Translations under genes and position numbers: made by a program
Source of the DNA: Streptomyces sp. NRRL S-1022
GTDB taxonomy: Bacteria; Actinomycetota; Actinomycetes; Streptomycetales; Streptomycetaceae
NCBI RefSeq assembly: GCF_000720135.1
Contig: NZ_JOIU01000017.1
Location: 100,817 to 164,816 of the forward strand
Direction of reading: 5' to 3'
Length of the DNA stretch: 64,000 nucleotides
In this document: positions 7,814 through 16,485 of the stretch, in pieces
Position numbering within the stretch: the stretch's first letter is position 1
How the letters are laid out: each line of letters begins with the position of its first letter
The notes under the pieces: generated by a model
Database searches by the model: none
Seen by the model: only the letters and a program-made list of their open reading frames with translations
What the model was told of the DNA's origin: nothing

Positions 7814-8503
7814 CTACCAGGGAAGCCGCCCCGCCTGGTCGAAGTAGCCGCCGGTCGGGCCGTCCGGCCCCAGCCGAGCCATCCGGACGATGATCTCGGC
7901 GCCTTGCTCGACGCTCTGCATGCCCTGGTGCCGGTTCAGGTCCGTCGCGGTGTATCCGGGCTCCACGGCGTTGATCCGCATGCGCGGGAACGCCTTGGCG
8001 AACTGCACGGTGAGCATGTTGACCGCGGTCTTGGAGGTGGGGTAGGCCACCCCCGGATACCCGTCGCCGGCCCGGGCCAGCGAGGCCAGGCCGCTGCTGA
8101 CGTTGACCACGACCGGCGCGGCGGATTTCTCCAGCAGCGGCAGGAAGGCGTGGGTCACCCGGACCAGGCCGAAAACGTTCGTTTCGAACACCTCCCGCAA
8201 CACGTCGGCGGTCAGTTCCGCGGCACCGATGATGTCACCCCCCGGTGACCGCACCTCGATCCCGGCGTTGTTGACCAGGACGTCCAGGCCGCCGCCGGCC
8301 TCGACGGTGGTGACCGCCGCGGCGACCGACGCATCGTCGGTGACGTCGAGTTGCACGAACCGGGCTCCCAGCTCGGCCGCGGCGGCCGTGCCCCGTTCGA
8401 TGCTGCGTGCTCCCAGCCAGACGGTGTGGCCCGCGGCGATCAGACGGCGGGCGGTCTCGTGACCGAGGCCCTTGTTGGCCCCGGTGATCAGTGTGGTGGT
8501 CAT
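7814..8503 (-). CDS. Short-chain dehydrogenase/reductase
   Basis: 229 residues. Classical SDR: NAD(P)-binding TGANKGLG near residue 7, NNAG in LDVLVNNAGIEV, the catalytic Ser in VNVSSGLASL, and YPTSK (Tyr and Lys of YxxxK). It is the last gene of a minus-strand run after the AraC-type regulator, which may control it. Substrate unknown; such enzymes reduce small carbonyl compounds. Confidence 0.85.
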   Translation of the reverse strand: MTTTLITGANKGLGHETARRLIAAGHTVWLGARSIERGTAAAAELGARFVQLDVTDDASVAAAVTTVEAGGGLDVLVNNAGIEVRSPGGDIIGAAELTADVLREVFETNVFGLVRVTHAFLPLLEKSAAPVVVNVSSGLASLARAGDGYPGVAYPTSKTAVNMLTVQFAKAFPRMRINAVEPGYTATDLNRHQGMQSVEQGAEIIVRMARLGPDGPTGGYFDQAGRLPW

Positions 8504-8545
8504 GGGACACAGCTTCCTTCCGGGCTGATGCGATCGACCAGTGGT

Positions 8546-8830
8546 TTACGGCGCGGGGCAGTCACCGGGGCAATGGTTCCGCGTGGCCCGAGCACCGCAG
8601 CATTCGGCGTGTTCCGCGCGTGCGGCGGAAAGGTCGTCGCGGTCGTCGGCGGAGAGCACCACGACGGCGTGCACCAGCTTGTCGCCGTCGGCGTCTGCGA
8701 ACGTCCCGCCGGACTCGGCCCGGGGCGGGGCACCGCCGCACGCCTCTGGCTCACGGTCGCCCACCGCGTCGACGGCGAACCCGCCGGCCAGCCCGTGGGG
8801 CTCACCACCGGCACCGCCACGGGGCGTCAC
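8546..8830 (-). CDS. Small hypothetical protein between regulator and SDR
   Basis: 94 residues from GTG 8830, which overlaps the stop of the upstream AraC-type gene as GTGA, a coupling overlap. Third codon positions are almost all G or C, supporting translation. The middle (DGDKLVHAVVVLSADDRDDLSAARAEHAECC) is not a motif I recognise; the rest is Gly/Ala/Pro-rich with several cysteines. It could be a decayed fragment of a longer gene. Confidence 0.35.
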   Translation of the reverse strand: MTPRGGAGGEPHGLAGGFAVDAVGDREPEACGGAPPRAESGGTFADADGDKLVHAVVVLSADDRDDLSAARAEHAECCGARATRNHCPGDCPAP

Positions 8831-9801
8831 CCTGTCTCCTCACGGCGGGCGGTGGCGAACCGGCGCTGGTAGGCGGCGGGACTGATGGACAGCTCCCGGG
8901 CGAAGACGCGGCGCAGGCTCTCGTAACTCGGGAAACCGGACAGGGACGCGGCCTGCGTCGCGGTGTGCCCCTGGTCGAGCAGCGACTTCGCGATGTCGAA
9001 GCGGATCGACTCGACGTACCGGGCCGGTGTGGTGCCCAGCTCCTCCCGGAACAGCCTGGTGAGGTGACGCGTACTGACGTTGAGGTGACCGGCGAGTTCG
9101 GCGAGGGAGTAGGTGCCGGCCGGGTCTGCCGTGACCAGGTCGACCACCCTGCGCAGGGCGGGCGAGCGGGGCGGTGGACCCTGCAAGGGTGCGGAGAACT
9201 GGGACTGGCCGCCCGCACGGTGCAGGTAGACCACCAGAGAGCGGGCCACCTCACGGCTGACGTCGGGACCGTGGTCCTCCTCGACGAGGGCGAGCGCGAG
9301 GTCGATCCCCGCGGTGACGCCGGCCGACGTGTACGTCGTGCCGTCGCGCACGTAGAGGGCGTCGGGCTCGACGCGGGCCTTCGGGTACCGCGTGGCGAGT
9401 TCGCCCGCGATCTTCCAGTGGGTGGTCGCCCGTTTCCCGTCCAGGAGGCCCGTCGCGGCCAGCACGAAGGCACCGGAGCACACGGAGGCGACCCGGCCGG
9501 CCCGGGCCGCCAGATCTCGCGCCGCGTCGGCCAGGCCGCGCGGGACGGGGGTCCGGGGATGGACGTCTCCGCCCGGCACCAGGAACGTGTCGGGGTCCGG
9601 CGCCGTGGCGGCGCTGCCGTCGACGGCTACGCGCATGCCGATCGAGGAGACGACGTCGGCGCCCGTCGTCGACACCAGGGCGATCCGGTAGTCGGCGCCG
9701 AGCAGATTGGCCTCACCGAGCACCTCGGCGGGGCCGGCGACGTCCAGCAGTTTGACCCCGTCGTAGACGAGGATCGCCACCCGATGCGTGCCGGTGCTCA
9801 C
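8827..9801 (-). CDS. GlxA-type transcription regulator: DJ-1/PfpI domain plus AraC helix-turn-helix
   Basis: 324 residues. Residues 1-185 are a DJ-1/PfpI glutamine-amidotransferase-like domain with the nucleophile-elbow cysteine in VASVCSGAFVLAA and AGVTAGIDLALAL at its end. The C-terminal 100 residues are an AraC DNA-binding pair (AGHLNVSTRHLTRLFREELG and the signature FDIAKSLLDQGHTATQAASLSGFPSYESLRRVFARELSISPAAYQRRF). Such regulators sense small molecules through the DJ-1 domain. It is divergent from the HD gene at 9937 and heads the minus-strand run ending in the SDR. Confidence 0.85.
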   Translation of the reverse strand: MSTGTHRVAILVYDGVKLLDVAGPAEVLGEANLLGADYRIALVSTTGADVVSSIGMRVAVDGSAATAPDPDTFLVPGGDVHPRTPVPRGLADAARDLAARAGRVASVCSGAFVLAATGLLDGKRATTHWKIAGELATRYPKARVEPDALYVRDGTTYTSAGVTAGIDLALALVEEDHGPDVSREVARSLVVYLHRAGGQSQFSAPLQGPPPRSPALRRVVDLVTADPAGTYSLAELAGHLNVSTRHLTRLFREELGTTPARYVESIRFDIAKSLLDQGHTATQAASLSGFPSYESLRRVFARELSISPAAYQRRFATARREETG

Positions 9802-9936
9802 GGGCCCATCCTGAGGTGACCGGATTCGAGTGGTTCATGGCCGGACCGAGGCGGCGCGGGGTGTCGCGTGGTCGGCACTGTGGGAAACGGACGCACCGTC
9901 CACTCGTAGCACATCGCATCGGAAAGCACGGACCTC

Positions 9937-10575
9937 ATGACCGACATCATCGCAGGAGTGGAAATACCCGGTACCTCGGCCGTCGCGGCGGCCACGGATT
10001 TTCTCCGGGAAAGGACCAGCCCACTGATCTTCCACCACTCCCGGCGCGTATTCCTCTTCGGTTCCCTCCATGCGCGCGAGCTGAACCTCCGGCCCGATCC
10101 GGAGCTTCTCTACATTTCGGCGATGTTCCATGACACGGGCCTTTCGATCCCTTTCTCCGACACGCAGCAGCGTTTCGAGCTGGACGGCGCCGACCACGCG
10201 CGGACGTTCCTGCGCGACCGCGGTTTCCCCGAGAGCGCCGCCGAGACCGTCTGGAGGGCGATCGCCCTGCACACGACACCCGGCATTCCCGGCCGGATGG
10301 AACCCGAGGTCGCCGCCACGAACTACGGCGTACTGACCGACGCGGTCGGCTGGGGACTGGACAGGCTGGCGGACGACCGGCTGGACGAGATCGTCGCGGC
10401 TCATCCCCGCGGTGATTTCAAGAAAGAATTCCTGCAGGCATTCGTCGACGGGCTCAAAGACCGCCCGGACACCACCTACGGGACCGTCAACGCCGACGTC
10501 CTGGAACATTTCGTTCCCGGTTTCCGCCGTACGTCCATGGTGGAGCGCGTCATCAACGCTCCCTGGCCCCGCTGA
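9937..10575 (+). CDS. HD-domain hydrolase
   Basis: 212 residues with metal-binding residues of an HD domain: FHHSRRVFLF near residue 34, FHDTGLS near 63, IALHTTPGIPG near 110 and VLTDAVGW near 130. The layout resembles small single-domain HD proteins such as the cyanamide-hydratase-like group rather than large nucleotide phosphohydrolases. It shares a 135-bp divergent promoter region with the DJ-1/AraC regulator and is followed 11 bases later by an oxidoreductase, so the pair probably forms an operon under that regulator. Reaction unknown. Confidence 0.7.
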   Translation: MTDIIAGVEIPGTSAVAAATDFLRERTSPLIFHHSRRVFLFGSLHARELNLRPDPELLYISAMFHDTGLSIPFSDTQQRFELDGADHARTFLRDRGFPESAAETVWRAIALHTTPGIPGRMEPEVAATNYGVLTDAVGWGLDRLADDRLDEIVAAHPRGDFKKEFLQAFVDGLKDRPDTTYGTVNADVLEHFVPGFRRTSMVERVINAPWPR

Positions 10576-10586
10576 AGGGAATGCTC

Positions 10587-11507
10587 ATGCGAGCCGTCAC
10601 AGTCCGCGATCGCGAGGCCGGAATCACGGGGCTGACCCTGGAGGACCATTCCCACCCCCACGCCGCCGAGAACGACGTCATCGTCCGGGTGCACGCCGCG
10701 GGCTTCACCCGGGGAGAGCTCGACTGGCCCGCCACCTGGACCGACCGCGCCGGCCGCGATCGCACCCCGAGCGTGCCCGGCCACGAGGTCTCGGGGGTGG
10801 TGGCGGAACTCGGATACGGGACGACCGGCCTCACCGTCGGCCAGCGGGTCTTCGGGCTGACCGACTGGACCCGCAACGGCTCGCTCGCCGAGTACGTCGC
10901 CGTGGAGGCCCGTAACCTCGCCCCGCTCCCCGCCGGCATCGACCACGCGGCGGCCGCCGCACTGCCGATCTCCGGACTGACCGCGTGGCAGGGCCTGTTC
11001 GACCACGCCCGTCTCGCCACCGGCCAGACCGTCCTGATCCACGGGGCCGCCGGCGGTGTCGGCTCGATCGCCGTACAGCTCGCTCGCGAAGCGGGCGCCC
11101 GTGTGGTCGGCACGGGCCGCTCCGGCGACCGGGACACCGTGCTCGGTCTGGGCGGACACGCGTTCCTCGACCTGGAGACCGACCGGTTGGAGGACGCCGG
11201 CCAGGTCGACGTCGTGTTCGACGTGATCGGTGGCGACATCCTCGACCGCTCGGCCTCCCTGGTACGGGCCGGCGGCACGCTGGTCACCATCGTCATGCCG
11301 CCCGAGGTCCGGCCCAGGGACGGGCGGGCGGTCTTCTTCGTCGTCGAACCAGATCGTGCCCGGCTCGCCGACCTCGCCGCGCGGCTGAAGGACGGCCGGC
11401 TCAAGCCGGTCGTAGGCGCTGTGCTGCCGCTCGCCGAGGCCCCCGCCGCGTTCGCCGCCGGCCGGCGCGCCCGGGGCAGGACGATCATCCGCGTCACGCA
11501 GGACTGA
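10587..11507 (+). CDS. NADP-dependent quinone-oxidoreductase-like MDR enzyme
   Basis: 306 residues, zinc-free medium-chain dehydrogenase. GroES-like N-terminus (AENDVIVRVHAAGFTRGELD, VPGHEVSGVVAELG), then the Rossmann fold with ILIHGAAGGVGSIAVQLA-like motif (VLIHGAAGGVGSIAVQLA), and the end RARGRTIIRV. ATG 10587 is preferred to ATG 10581 because the GAAGGGA ribosome site is too close to the first. It follows the HD gene directly, probably in one transcript. Confidence 0.8.
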   Translation: MRAVTVRDREAGITGLTLEDHSHPHAAENDVIVRVHAAGFTRGELDWPATWTDRAGRDRTPSVPGHEVSGVVAELGYGTTGLTVGQRVFGLTDWTRNGSLAEYVAVEARNLAPLPAGIDHAAAAALPISGLTAWQGLFDHARLATGQTVLIHGAAGGVGSIAVQLAREAGARVVGTGRSGDRDTVLGLGGHAFLDLETDRLEDAGQVDVVFDVIGGDILDRSASLVRAGGTLVTIVMPPEVRPRDGRAVFFVVEPDRARLADLAARLKDGRLKPVVGAVLPLAEAPAAFAAGRRARGRTIIRVTQD

Positions 11508-11755
11508 ACACACCGGCCTTCGCGGACGGGCAGGGCGAAACCGGCGCGAGGGGCGGGACACGGCCAATAGTGAGGCGCCGCGGAGGGGGTGGTCCGCGAT
11601 GATGGAACGGTGTGGTCGCGCAACTGCGGGCAGCGCCGCGCGCGGTGCCTGATCACTGCTCGCGAGGGCCGGAAAGGGGTCGTCGATGCGGTGTCCTCGT
11701 ACGGAGCCGGTGCATGTCGTCCGCGCTTCCACCGCACCCTGCCGGCGGAGCGACG

Positions 11756-12988
11756 GTGCCCGCCATGGCTGACAGGGGCACGGCCGCGCCGGCGCTGATA
11801 CGGATGGTGCAGGCCAGCCACACCGTCACGCTGGAGCAGCTGCCCGGCCTGATCGCGGAGCACGCCGCCGCGGCCGGGATGCACGACGCGGCCGTCTACG
11901 TCGTCGACATCCGTGAGACGGTGCTGCGCCGGCTCACCGGCCGGGGACGCGACGCTGCGGGCGGCGGCGAGGAGTTCACCGTCCAGGGCAGCCTGCCGGG
12001 TCAGGCGTACCAGCGTGTCGAACTGCTCGCCGAGTCGGGGTGGGACGGTGCGCCGGGCGGGCGGCGGCGGTGGTGGGTCGCCATCACCGACGGTGTGGAG
12101 CGGCTGGGTGTGCTCCGGGCCGACACCGACACCGATGACGAGCCCACCCGTGACGCCTTGCGCGATCTGGCGTCGACGACGGCTCTGCTGCTGCTCAGCA
12201 AGCGTTCCTTCAGCGACTCCTACGCACGGCTGGTGCGCACCGAGGCGATGAACGTCGCCGCCGAGATGCAGTGGAACCTCACCCCGCCCAGCGCCTATGC
12301 GGGACACGACGTCACGGTGGGTGCGGTGATGGAACCGGCGTACCAGGTCGGCGGCGACGCCTTCGACTACGCCGTGGCCGGCACCACCCTGCACCTGAGC
12401 GTCTTCGATGCCATGGGCCACGACACGACCGCCGGTATCACCGCGAACGTCGCCGTGGCCGCCTGCCGCAACGCCCGCCGCCAGGGCGCGTCGCTGATCG
12501 AGACCAGTGAGCAGGTGGAACGGGTGCTGCTGGAGCAGTTCAGCACCAGCCGCTACGTCACCGGCATCCTCGCGGACCTCGACATGGCGAGCGGTCGGCT
12601 GACCTGGATCAACCGCGGCCACCACCTGCCGGTCCTCATCCGGGAGAACCGCTGGACGACGGAGCTGGCCTGCCCGCCGGCCGGCCCCATGGGTGCGGAT
12701 CTGCGCCTGCCGGTGACCCAGTGCACCGAACAGCTGCAGCCCGGTGACCGCCTGCTGCTGTACACCGACGGGGTCGTGGAGGCCCGCGACGTCCGGGGGG
12801 CCGAGTTCGGGCGGGACCGGTTCGTCGACTTCATCCGCCGCCAGCACGCCGGCCGGCACACCTTGCACGAAACCCTGCGGCGGCTCATGGCGGCCGTCCT
12901 GGACCACAACGACGGGCGACTCGCCGACGACGCCACCGTCCTGCTCGCCGAGTGGCGCGGGAGCGACCACCGCGGGCTGACACCATGA
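11756..12988 (+). CDS. SpoIIE/RsbU-family PP2C serine phosphatase
   Basis: About 410 residues. An N-terminal GAF-like region (VQASHTVTLEQLPGLIAEHAA, VYVVDIRETVLRRLTGRG) is followed by the PP2C_SIG phosphatase: VGGDAFDYA and VFDAMGHD carry metal-binding aspartates, then RGHHLPVLI, LLLYTDGVVEARD and DDATVLLAEW. These phosphatases dephosphorylate STAS anti-anti-sigma proteins in partner-switching circuits, and one lies 28 bases downstream. GTG 11756 has GGAG five bases before it; ATG 11765 and ATG 11714 are alternatives. Confidence 0.85.
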   Translation: MPAMADRGTAAPALIRMVQASHTVTLEQLPGLIAEHAAAAGMHDAAVYVVDIRETVLRRLTGRGRDAAGGGEEFTVQGSLPGQAYQRVELLAESGWDGAPGGRRRWWVAITDGVERLGVLRADTDTDDEPTRDALRDLASTTALLLLSKRSFSDSYARLVRTEAMNVAAEMQWNLTPPSAYAGHDVTVGAVMEPAYQVGGDAFDYAVAGTTLHLSVFDAMGHDTTAGITANVAVAACRNARRQGASLIETSEQVERVLLEQFSTSRYVTGILADLDMASGRLTWINRGHHLPVLIRENRWTTELACPPAGPMGADLRLPVTQCTEQLQPGDRLLLYTDGVVEARDVRGAEFGRDRFVDFIRRQHAGRHTLHETLRRLMAAVLDHNDGRLADDATVLLAEWRGSDHRGLTP

Positions 12989-13016
12989 GACGCGCTCGCC
13001 CAGGCAGGAGAATCGC

Positions 13017-13388
13017 GTGAGTAGCGAACCACCCACCTCGCACCCGCGACGGGGCCCCACTGTGGACGTACAGCTGCGCGCGCTGGCCCCCGACCGCCGT
13101 CTCGTGACCGTCAGCGGCCAGCTGGATCTGCACACCGCCCAAGGGCTCGCCGACGCTCTGGAGCCGCTGCTGGGCGGCCGTGACCAAGCGGTGCTGGTGG
13201 ACCTGTCCGGCGTCACGTTCCTCGACTCGACCGGCCTCACCTGTCTGATCACCGCCTACCGGACCGCCCGGACGACCGGCGCCCGCCTCGCGCTGATCGC
13301 CCCGAGCGCGCCGGTGCGGACGATGCTGGAACTCACCGGCGTGGACCAGGTCCTCGACGTCTACCCCGCCGTGGACGCCGCACCCTGA
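13017..13388 (+). CDS. STAS-domain anti-sigma factor antagonist
   Basis: 123 residues from GTG 13017 (CAGGAG upstream). A STAS domain with the phosphorylatable Ser71 in VDLSGVTFLDSTGLTCLI, as in RsbV/SpoIIAA. When dephosphorylated these proteins bind anti-sigma kinases and free the sigma factor. The upstream SpoIIE phosphatase is the obvious partner. The matching HATPase-type anti-sigma could be the one at 18906 or one elsewhere. Confidence 0.85.
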   Translation: MSSEPPTSHPRRGPTVDVQLRALAPDRRLVTVSGQLDLHTAQGLADALEPLLGGRDQAVLVDLSGVTFLDSTGLTCLITAYRTARTTGARLALIAPSAPVRTMLELTGVDQVLDVYPAVDAAP

Positions 13389-13595
13389 CGTCCCGCCGTA
13401 CGCCACGGGGCCGAAGGCCACGTCAGCCGCGGCGGACTCGATGCCGGGATGCGGCCGGGCCGGGGCCATGACCTCGGCGGCCCGGCCGGACTGTGCGACG
13501 GCCGTGCCGAAGTCCGGGCGCGTCGCACATCGCACGGGCGATATCGCGGTACCCGTGACGACGGAGACCGGTCCGGCAACCGAAGGAGTCCGCAG

Positions 13596-14141
13596 ATGAA
13601 CGCCCCTGTGAAGCCCGGCGCGCACCACGGCCGCCACACCGGGCAAGGTGTCGACGTGAAGTTGCTCGGCATCTATCTCAACGACCACCTCGCCGGCGCC
13701 ACCGCCGGCACCCAGCGCGCCGCCCATCTGGCGCGCACCTCCCGTGGCTCCGCGCTCGGGCGCGCACTGCACCCCGTCGCGGCGGAGATCGCCCAGGACC
13801 GGACGACGCTGATCAGCATCATGGGCGACCTCGGCGTGCCCGTGCGCCGCTACAAGGTGTGCGCGGGGTGGGTGGGCGAGAGGGCCGGACGGCTGAAGCC
13901 GAACGGCCGCCTGGTAAGCCGTTCCCCGCTCGGCGTCCTGCTGGACCTGGAGGCGCTGCGGCTGGGGATCGAGGGCAAGGTGGCCCTCTGGCAGACGCTG
14001 CGCCGGCTCGGCGCGTCGGAAGAGCGGCTCGACCCGGCCCGGCTCGACACCCTGCTGGAACGGGCCCGGCGACAGCAGACCACGGTCGAGGAGTGGCGGG
14101 TCCGCCAGGCGGAGGAACTGCTGCACGGAACGGCCGGATGA
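13596..14141 (+). CDS. Conserved helical protein of unknown function
   Basis: 181 residues from ATG 13596 after GAAGGAG. Almost entirely alpha-helical by composition. A helix pair ([20 protein letters not shown] and the following [21 protein letters not shown]) is reminiscent of a ferritin-like bundle, but metal ligands are not conserved in an obvious pattern. No signal peptide or membrane span. I recognise it only as a hypothetical protein of actinomycetes. Confidence 0.6.
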   Translation: MNAPVKPGAHHGRHTGQGVDVKLLGIYLNDHLAGATAGTQRAAHLARTSRGSALGRALHPVAAEIAQDRTTLISIMGDLGVPVRRYKVCAGWVGERAGRLKPNGRLVSRSPLGVLLDLEALRLGIEGKVALWQTLRRLGASEERLDPARLDTLLERARRQQTTVEEWRVRQAEELLHGTAG

Positions 14142-14316
14142 GCCCCGCTGCCACGGATTCGTGTCACCCGGTCATGTCACCCGGTCGGCGGCACAAAAGC
14201 GTGTTGGGCGGGTAAAGCGCGCGTCATCGGGTACATCGTGTGCGGCTCCTGTTGGTGAAGAGCCGGAGCACGCCCGGACCATGGGCTGCTCCCGGGTATG
14301 GACGAAGGATCATCTG

Positions 14317-14520
14317 ATGGCCAGCGGCACTGTGAAGTGGTTCAACGCGGAGAAGGGCTTCGGCTTCATCTCGCCGGATGGCGGAGGCCCCGACGTCTTC
14401 GCGCATTACTCCGAGATCCAGGGCAGCGGATTCCGCGAGCTCACCGAGGGCGAGCACGTCACTTTCCAGATCGGGCAGGGGCAGAAGGGGCCGCAGGCTC
14501 AGAACATCGTCCGCGGCTGA
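14317..14520 (+). CDS. Cold-shock protein (CspA family)
   Basis: 67 residues, one complete cold-shock OB-fold. RNP1 (KGFGFISPD) and RNP2 (DVFAHYSEI) are intact, and the start [15 protein letters not shown] is canonical. It binds single-stranded RNA or DNA as a chaperone. The 175-base upstream region is long for this genome and contains a tandem 13-mer (TGTCACCCGGTCA-type, 14162-14187). A structured 5' leader is common for csp genes. Confidence 0.92.
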   Translation: MASGTVKWFNAEKGFGFISPDGGGPDVFAHYSEIQGSGFRELTEGEHVTFQIGQGQKGPQAQNIVRG

Positions 14521-14721
14521 CCGGGGGAACAGGTCGGAACGAGGCGGTTGCCCTTCGGGGCAGCCGCCTCGGCGCGTTGCTCCGGACGCCTGCGGGGCGT
14601 CGGCGGTCAGGCATCGGATCTGACCGGACCGGGGTACTCCGGCAGCTCACGGGTACGCGTGTGCGGCGCCCTCTTGGAGGCGCACCTGTGGGCAGCACTC
14701 GGGGAAGCAGTAGGAGATGGC

Positions 14722-16140
14722 ATGAGGCTCCGCCAGTCGGCTCTGGCACCGTTCCGGTGTTCCGCACAAGTGCTGGGCGGCCGGTACCGCCTGGACGCGG
14801 TCGTCGGCTCGGGCGGCGCCGGTGACGTCCACCGCGGCTTCGACCTGCGTCTGCAACGACCGGTGGCCGTCAAGCTCTTCCGCGCCGGTACCGGCGGCGA
14901 CCGGGAGGACGGCTTCCACAACGAGGCGGTGATCCTCGCCCGGTTGCGGCACCCCGGCCTGGTCACCGTCTACGACGCCGGGCGGTACGACGGACGTGCC
15001 TACCTCGTGATGGAGCTGATCGACGGCCCCACGCTGAAGGCCCGCATCGCCGCGAGTCCCCTGGCCCCCGCGGAGACCGCTGCCCTCGGAGCCGGCCTCG
15101 CACGTGCTCTGGCCCACGCCCACGACGCGGGGATCGTGCACCGTGACGTGAAACCCTCGAACATCATCCTGGACGCGTCCGGCCGCCCCCACCTGACCGA
15201 CTTCGGCATATCCCGGCTGCTGGACGAGACCACCCACACCACCACCGGCACACTCGTCGGCACGGCCGCCTACCTGTCTCCCGAGCAGGTGCTCGGCAGG
15301 ACCGTCGGCCCGCCCGCCGATGTGTACGCCCTCGGGCTGGTGCTCCTCGAATGCGTCACGAGCCGCCTTGAGTACGACGGTGTCCCCCTGGAGGCCGCGA
15401 TCGCACGGCTGCACCGTCCGCCCCGACTGCCCGACTCCCTGCCGGTGGAGTTCGCGGACCTGCTGCAGCGCATGACCGCCCTGGAGGCGCAGGACCGCCC
15501 CTCGGCCGACGACTGCGCCCGGACTCTGGCCGCCCTGGCCGACACGATCGGGCCCGGGCCCGTCCCGCCCCCGGCCGACGTCACGAGCCTGGTGCCCAGG
15601 CAGGCGCCGGCGCGCAGCGACCTCACGCACCCGTACGCGCCGCACGCCGCCGGCACGGCCCAGCCGAGGACCGCGTCGGCGCGCGGACGCCAGCTGGTCC
15701 TCGGCACGGCCGCCGCCGTGGCGGCCGCAGTCGCCGCCACACTCGCCGTGTCCGACGGACCCGCGCACCACGAAGCGGCACGGGCGGTGACCGCCCCCTC
15801 CGCGAAGGCCGGCACGCCGGGCGCGTCCACTCCCCGCGCCGAGGAGCGCTCCGCCCCGGCCGAGCCCGTCGGCCGCGACGTCCCCGCCGTACGGCTGCAA
15901 GCCCTCAGTTCCGATCCGACGTCCACCCCCACCCCAGCCGCCGTCCGGAACCGGGAGCCGGCCGCCGACGCGGGCGCCCACGGCGCCACCCTCCCCGCCC
16001 CACAGGCCGCGGTGACGCGGACGCACCCCGGGGCATCGCACGGCAAGAAGGGGGCGCACGCCGCCGGCAAGCGATCCGACAAGTCCCGGAACGCCGAGAA
16101 GGCTCACCACAAGAAGCCCCGGAAGAAGCATGGGGACTAG
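14722..16140 (+). CDS. Transmembrane Ser/Thr protein kinase (PknB-like)
   Basis: 472 residues. The kinase domain spans about 18-285: glycine loop GSGGAGDVHRG, Lys51 in VAVKLF, catalytic HRDVKPSN (His140-Asp142), DFG at 160-162, then GTAAYLSPEQVLG and PPADVYALGLVLLE. A Pro-rich juxtamembrane segment leads to one membrane span (LVLGTAAAVAAAVAATLAV) and an extracellular tail rich in Pro/Ala/Thr ending in Lys/His repeats. No PASTA repeats. The basic tail could bind cell-wall polymers or DNA. All catalytic residues are intact. Confidence 0.9.
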   Translation: MRLRQSALAPFRCSAQVLGGRYRLDAVVGSGGAGDVHRGFDLRLQRPVAVKLFRAGTGGDREDGFHNEAVILARLRHPGLVTVYDAGRYDGRAYLVMELIDGPTLKARIAASPLAPAETAALGAGLARALAHAHDAGIVHRDVKPSNIILDASGRPHLTDFGISRLLDETTHTTTGTLVGTAAYLSPEQVLGRTVGPPADVYALGLVLLECVTSRLEYDGVPLEAAIARLHRPPRLPDSLPVEFADLLQRMTALEAQDRPSADDCARTLAALADTIGPGPVPPPADVTSLVPRQAPARSDLTHPYAPHAAGTAQPRTASARGRQLVLGTAAAVAAAVAATLAVSDGPAHHEAARAVTAPSAKAGTPGASTPRAEERSAPAEPVGRDVPAVRLQALSSDPTSTPTPAAVRNREPAADAGAHGATLPAPQAAVTRTHPGASHGKKGAHAAGKRSDKSRNAEKAHHKKPRKKHGD

Positions 16141-16149
16141 CCGCACGCG

Positions 16150-16470
16150 TCCGGTGCCCGTCGGAGACGGTCGGCGAGCCCGTCACCGTAACCATCCGGT
16201 GGGACGGGCGCGAAGACGCGGACCACGCGGTGCTGGTGCCAGCGGCCCCGTCGGCGCTCCGGGAGCATGGGGCCCCCACCGCGTACCCGGCGGGTGACGC
16301 CGGGGGAGCGGACCTGCGGTGGCGGAGGAGCCGCCGGACTACCGGACGCCGACGAGGCGCACTGGCTCCAGGAGAAGGCCCGCGGGGTCCGCCAGGGCTT
16401 CATGGATCCGAAGCAGAGGGCGGCGTCCGGGGAGTTCCTCGCCCGGCACGCGTCCCGCGACGAGCAGTGA
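16150..16470 (+). pseudogene. Broken open reading frame, function unknown
   Basis: 16141-16485 is a gap without an intact gene, but two stretches look coding. About 16160-16330 reads ETVGEPVTVTIRWDGREDAD and HAVLVPAAPSALREHG in one frame with high third-position GC. From about 16335 another frame reads DADEAHWLQEKARGVRQGFM and ends at TGA 16470. A frameshift near 16320-16345 in a small gene would explain both. A 67-codon ORF from 16267 covers only the second part. No family recognised. Confidence 0.3.
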
Positions 16471-16485
16471 CGGGAGATTCGAGAC

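Noticed and set aside
10581..10586. ATG 10581 as start of the MDR enzyme
   Set aside because: The ribosome site would be only one or two bases away; ATG 10587 has correct spacing.
14191..14240. SigB-type promoter (GGGTAC at 14229-14234) before the cold-shock gene
   Set aside because: The candidate -35 elements have wrong spacing (23 bases or more). Not strong enough to list.
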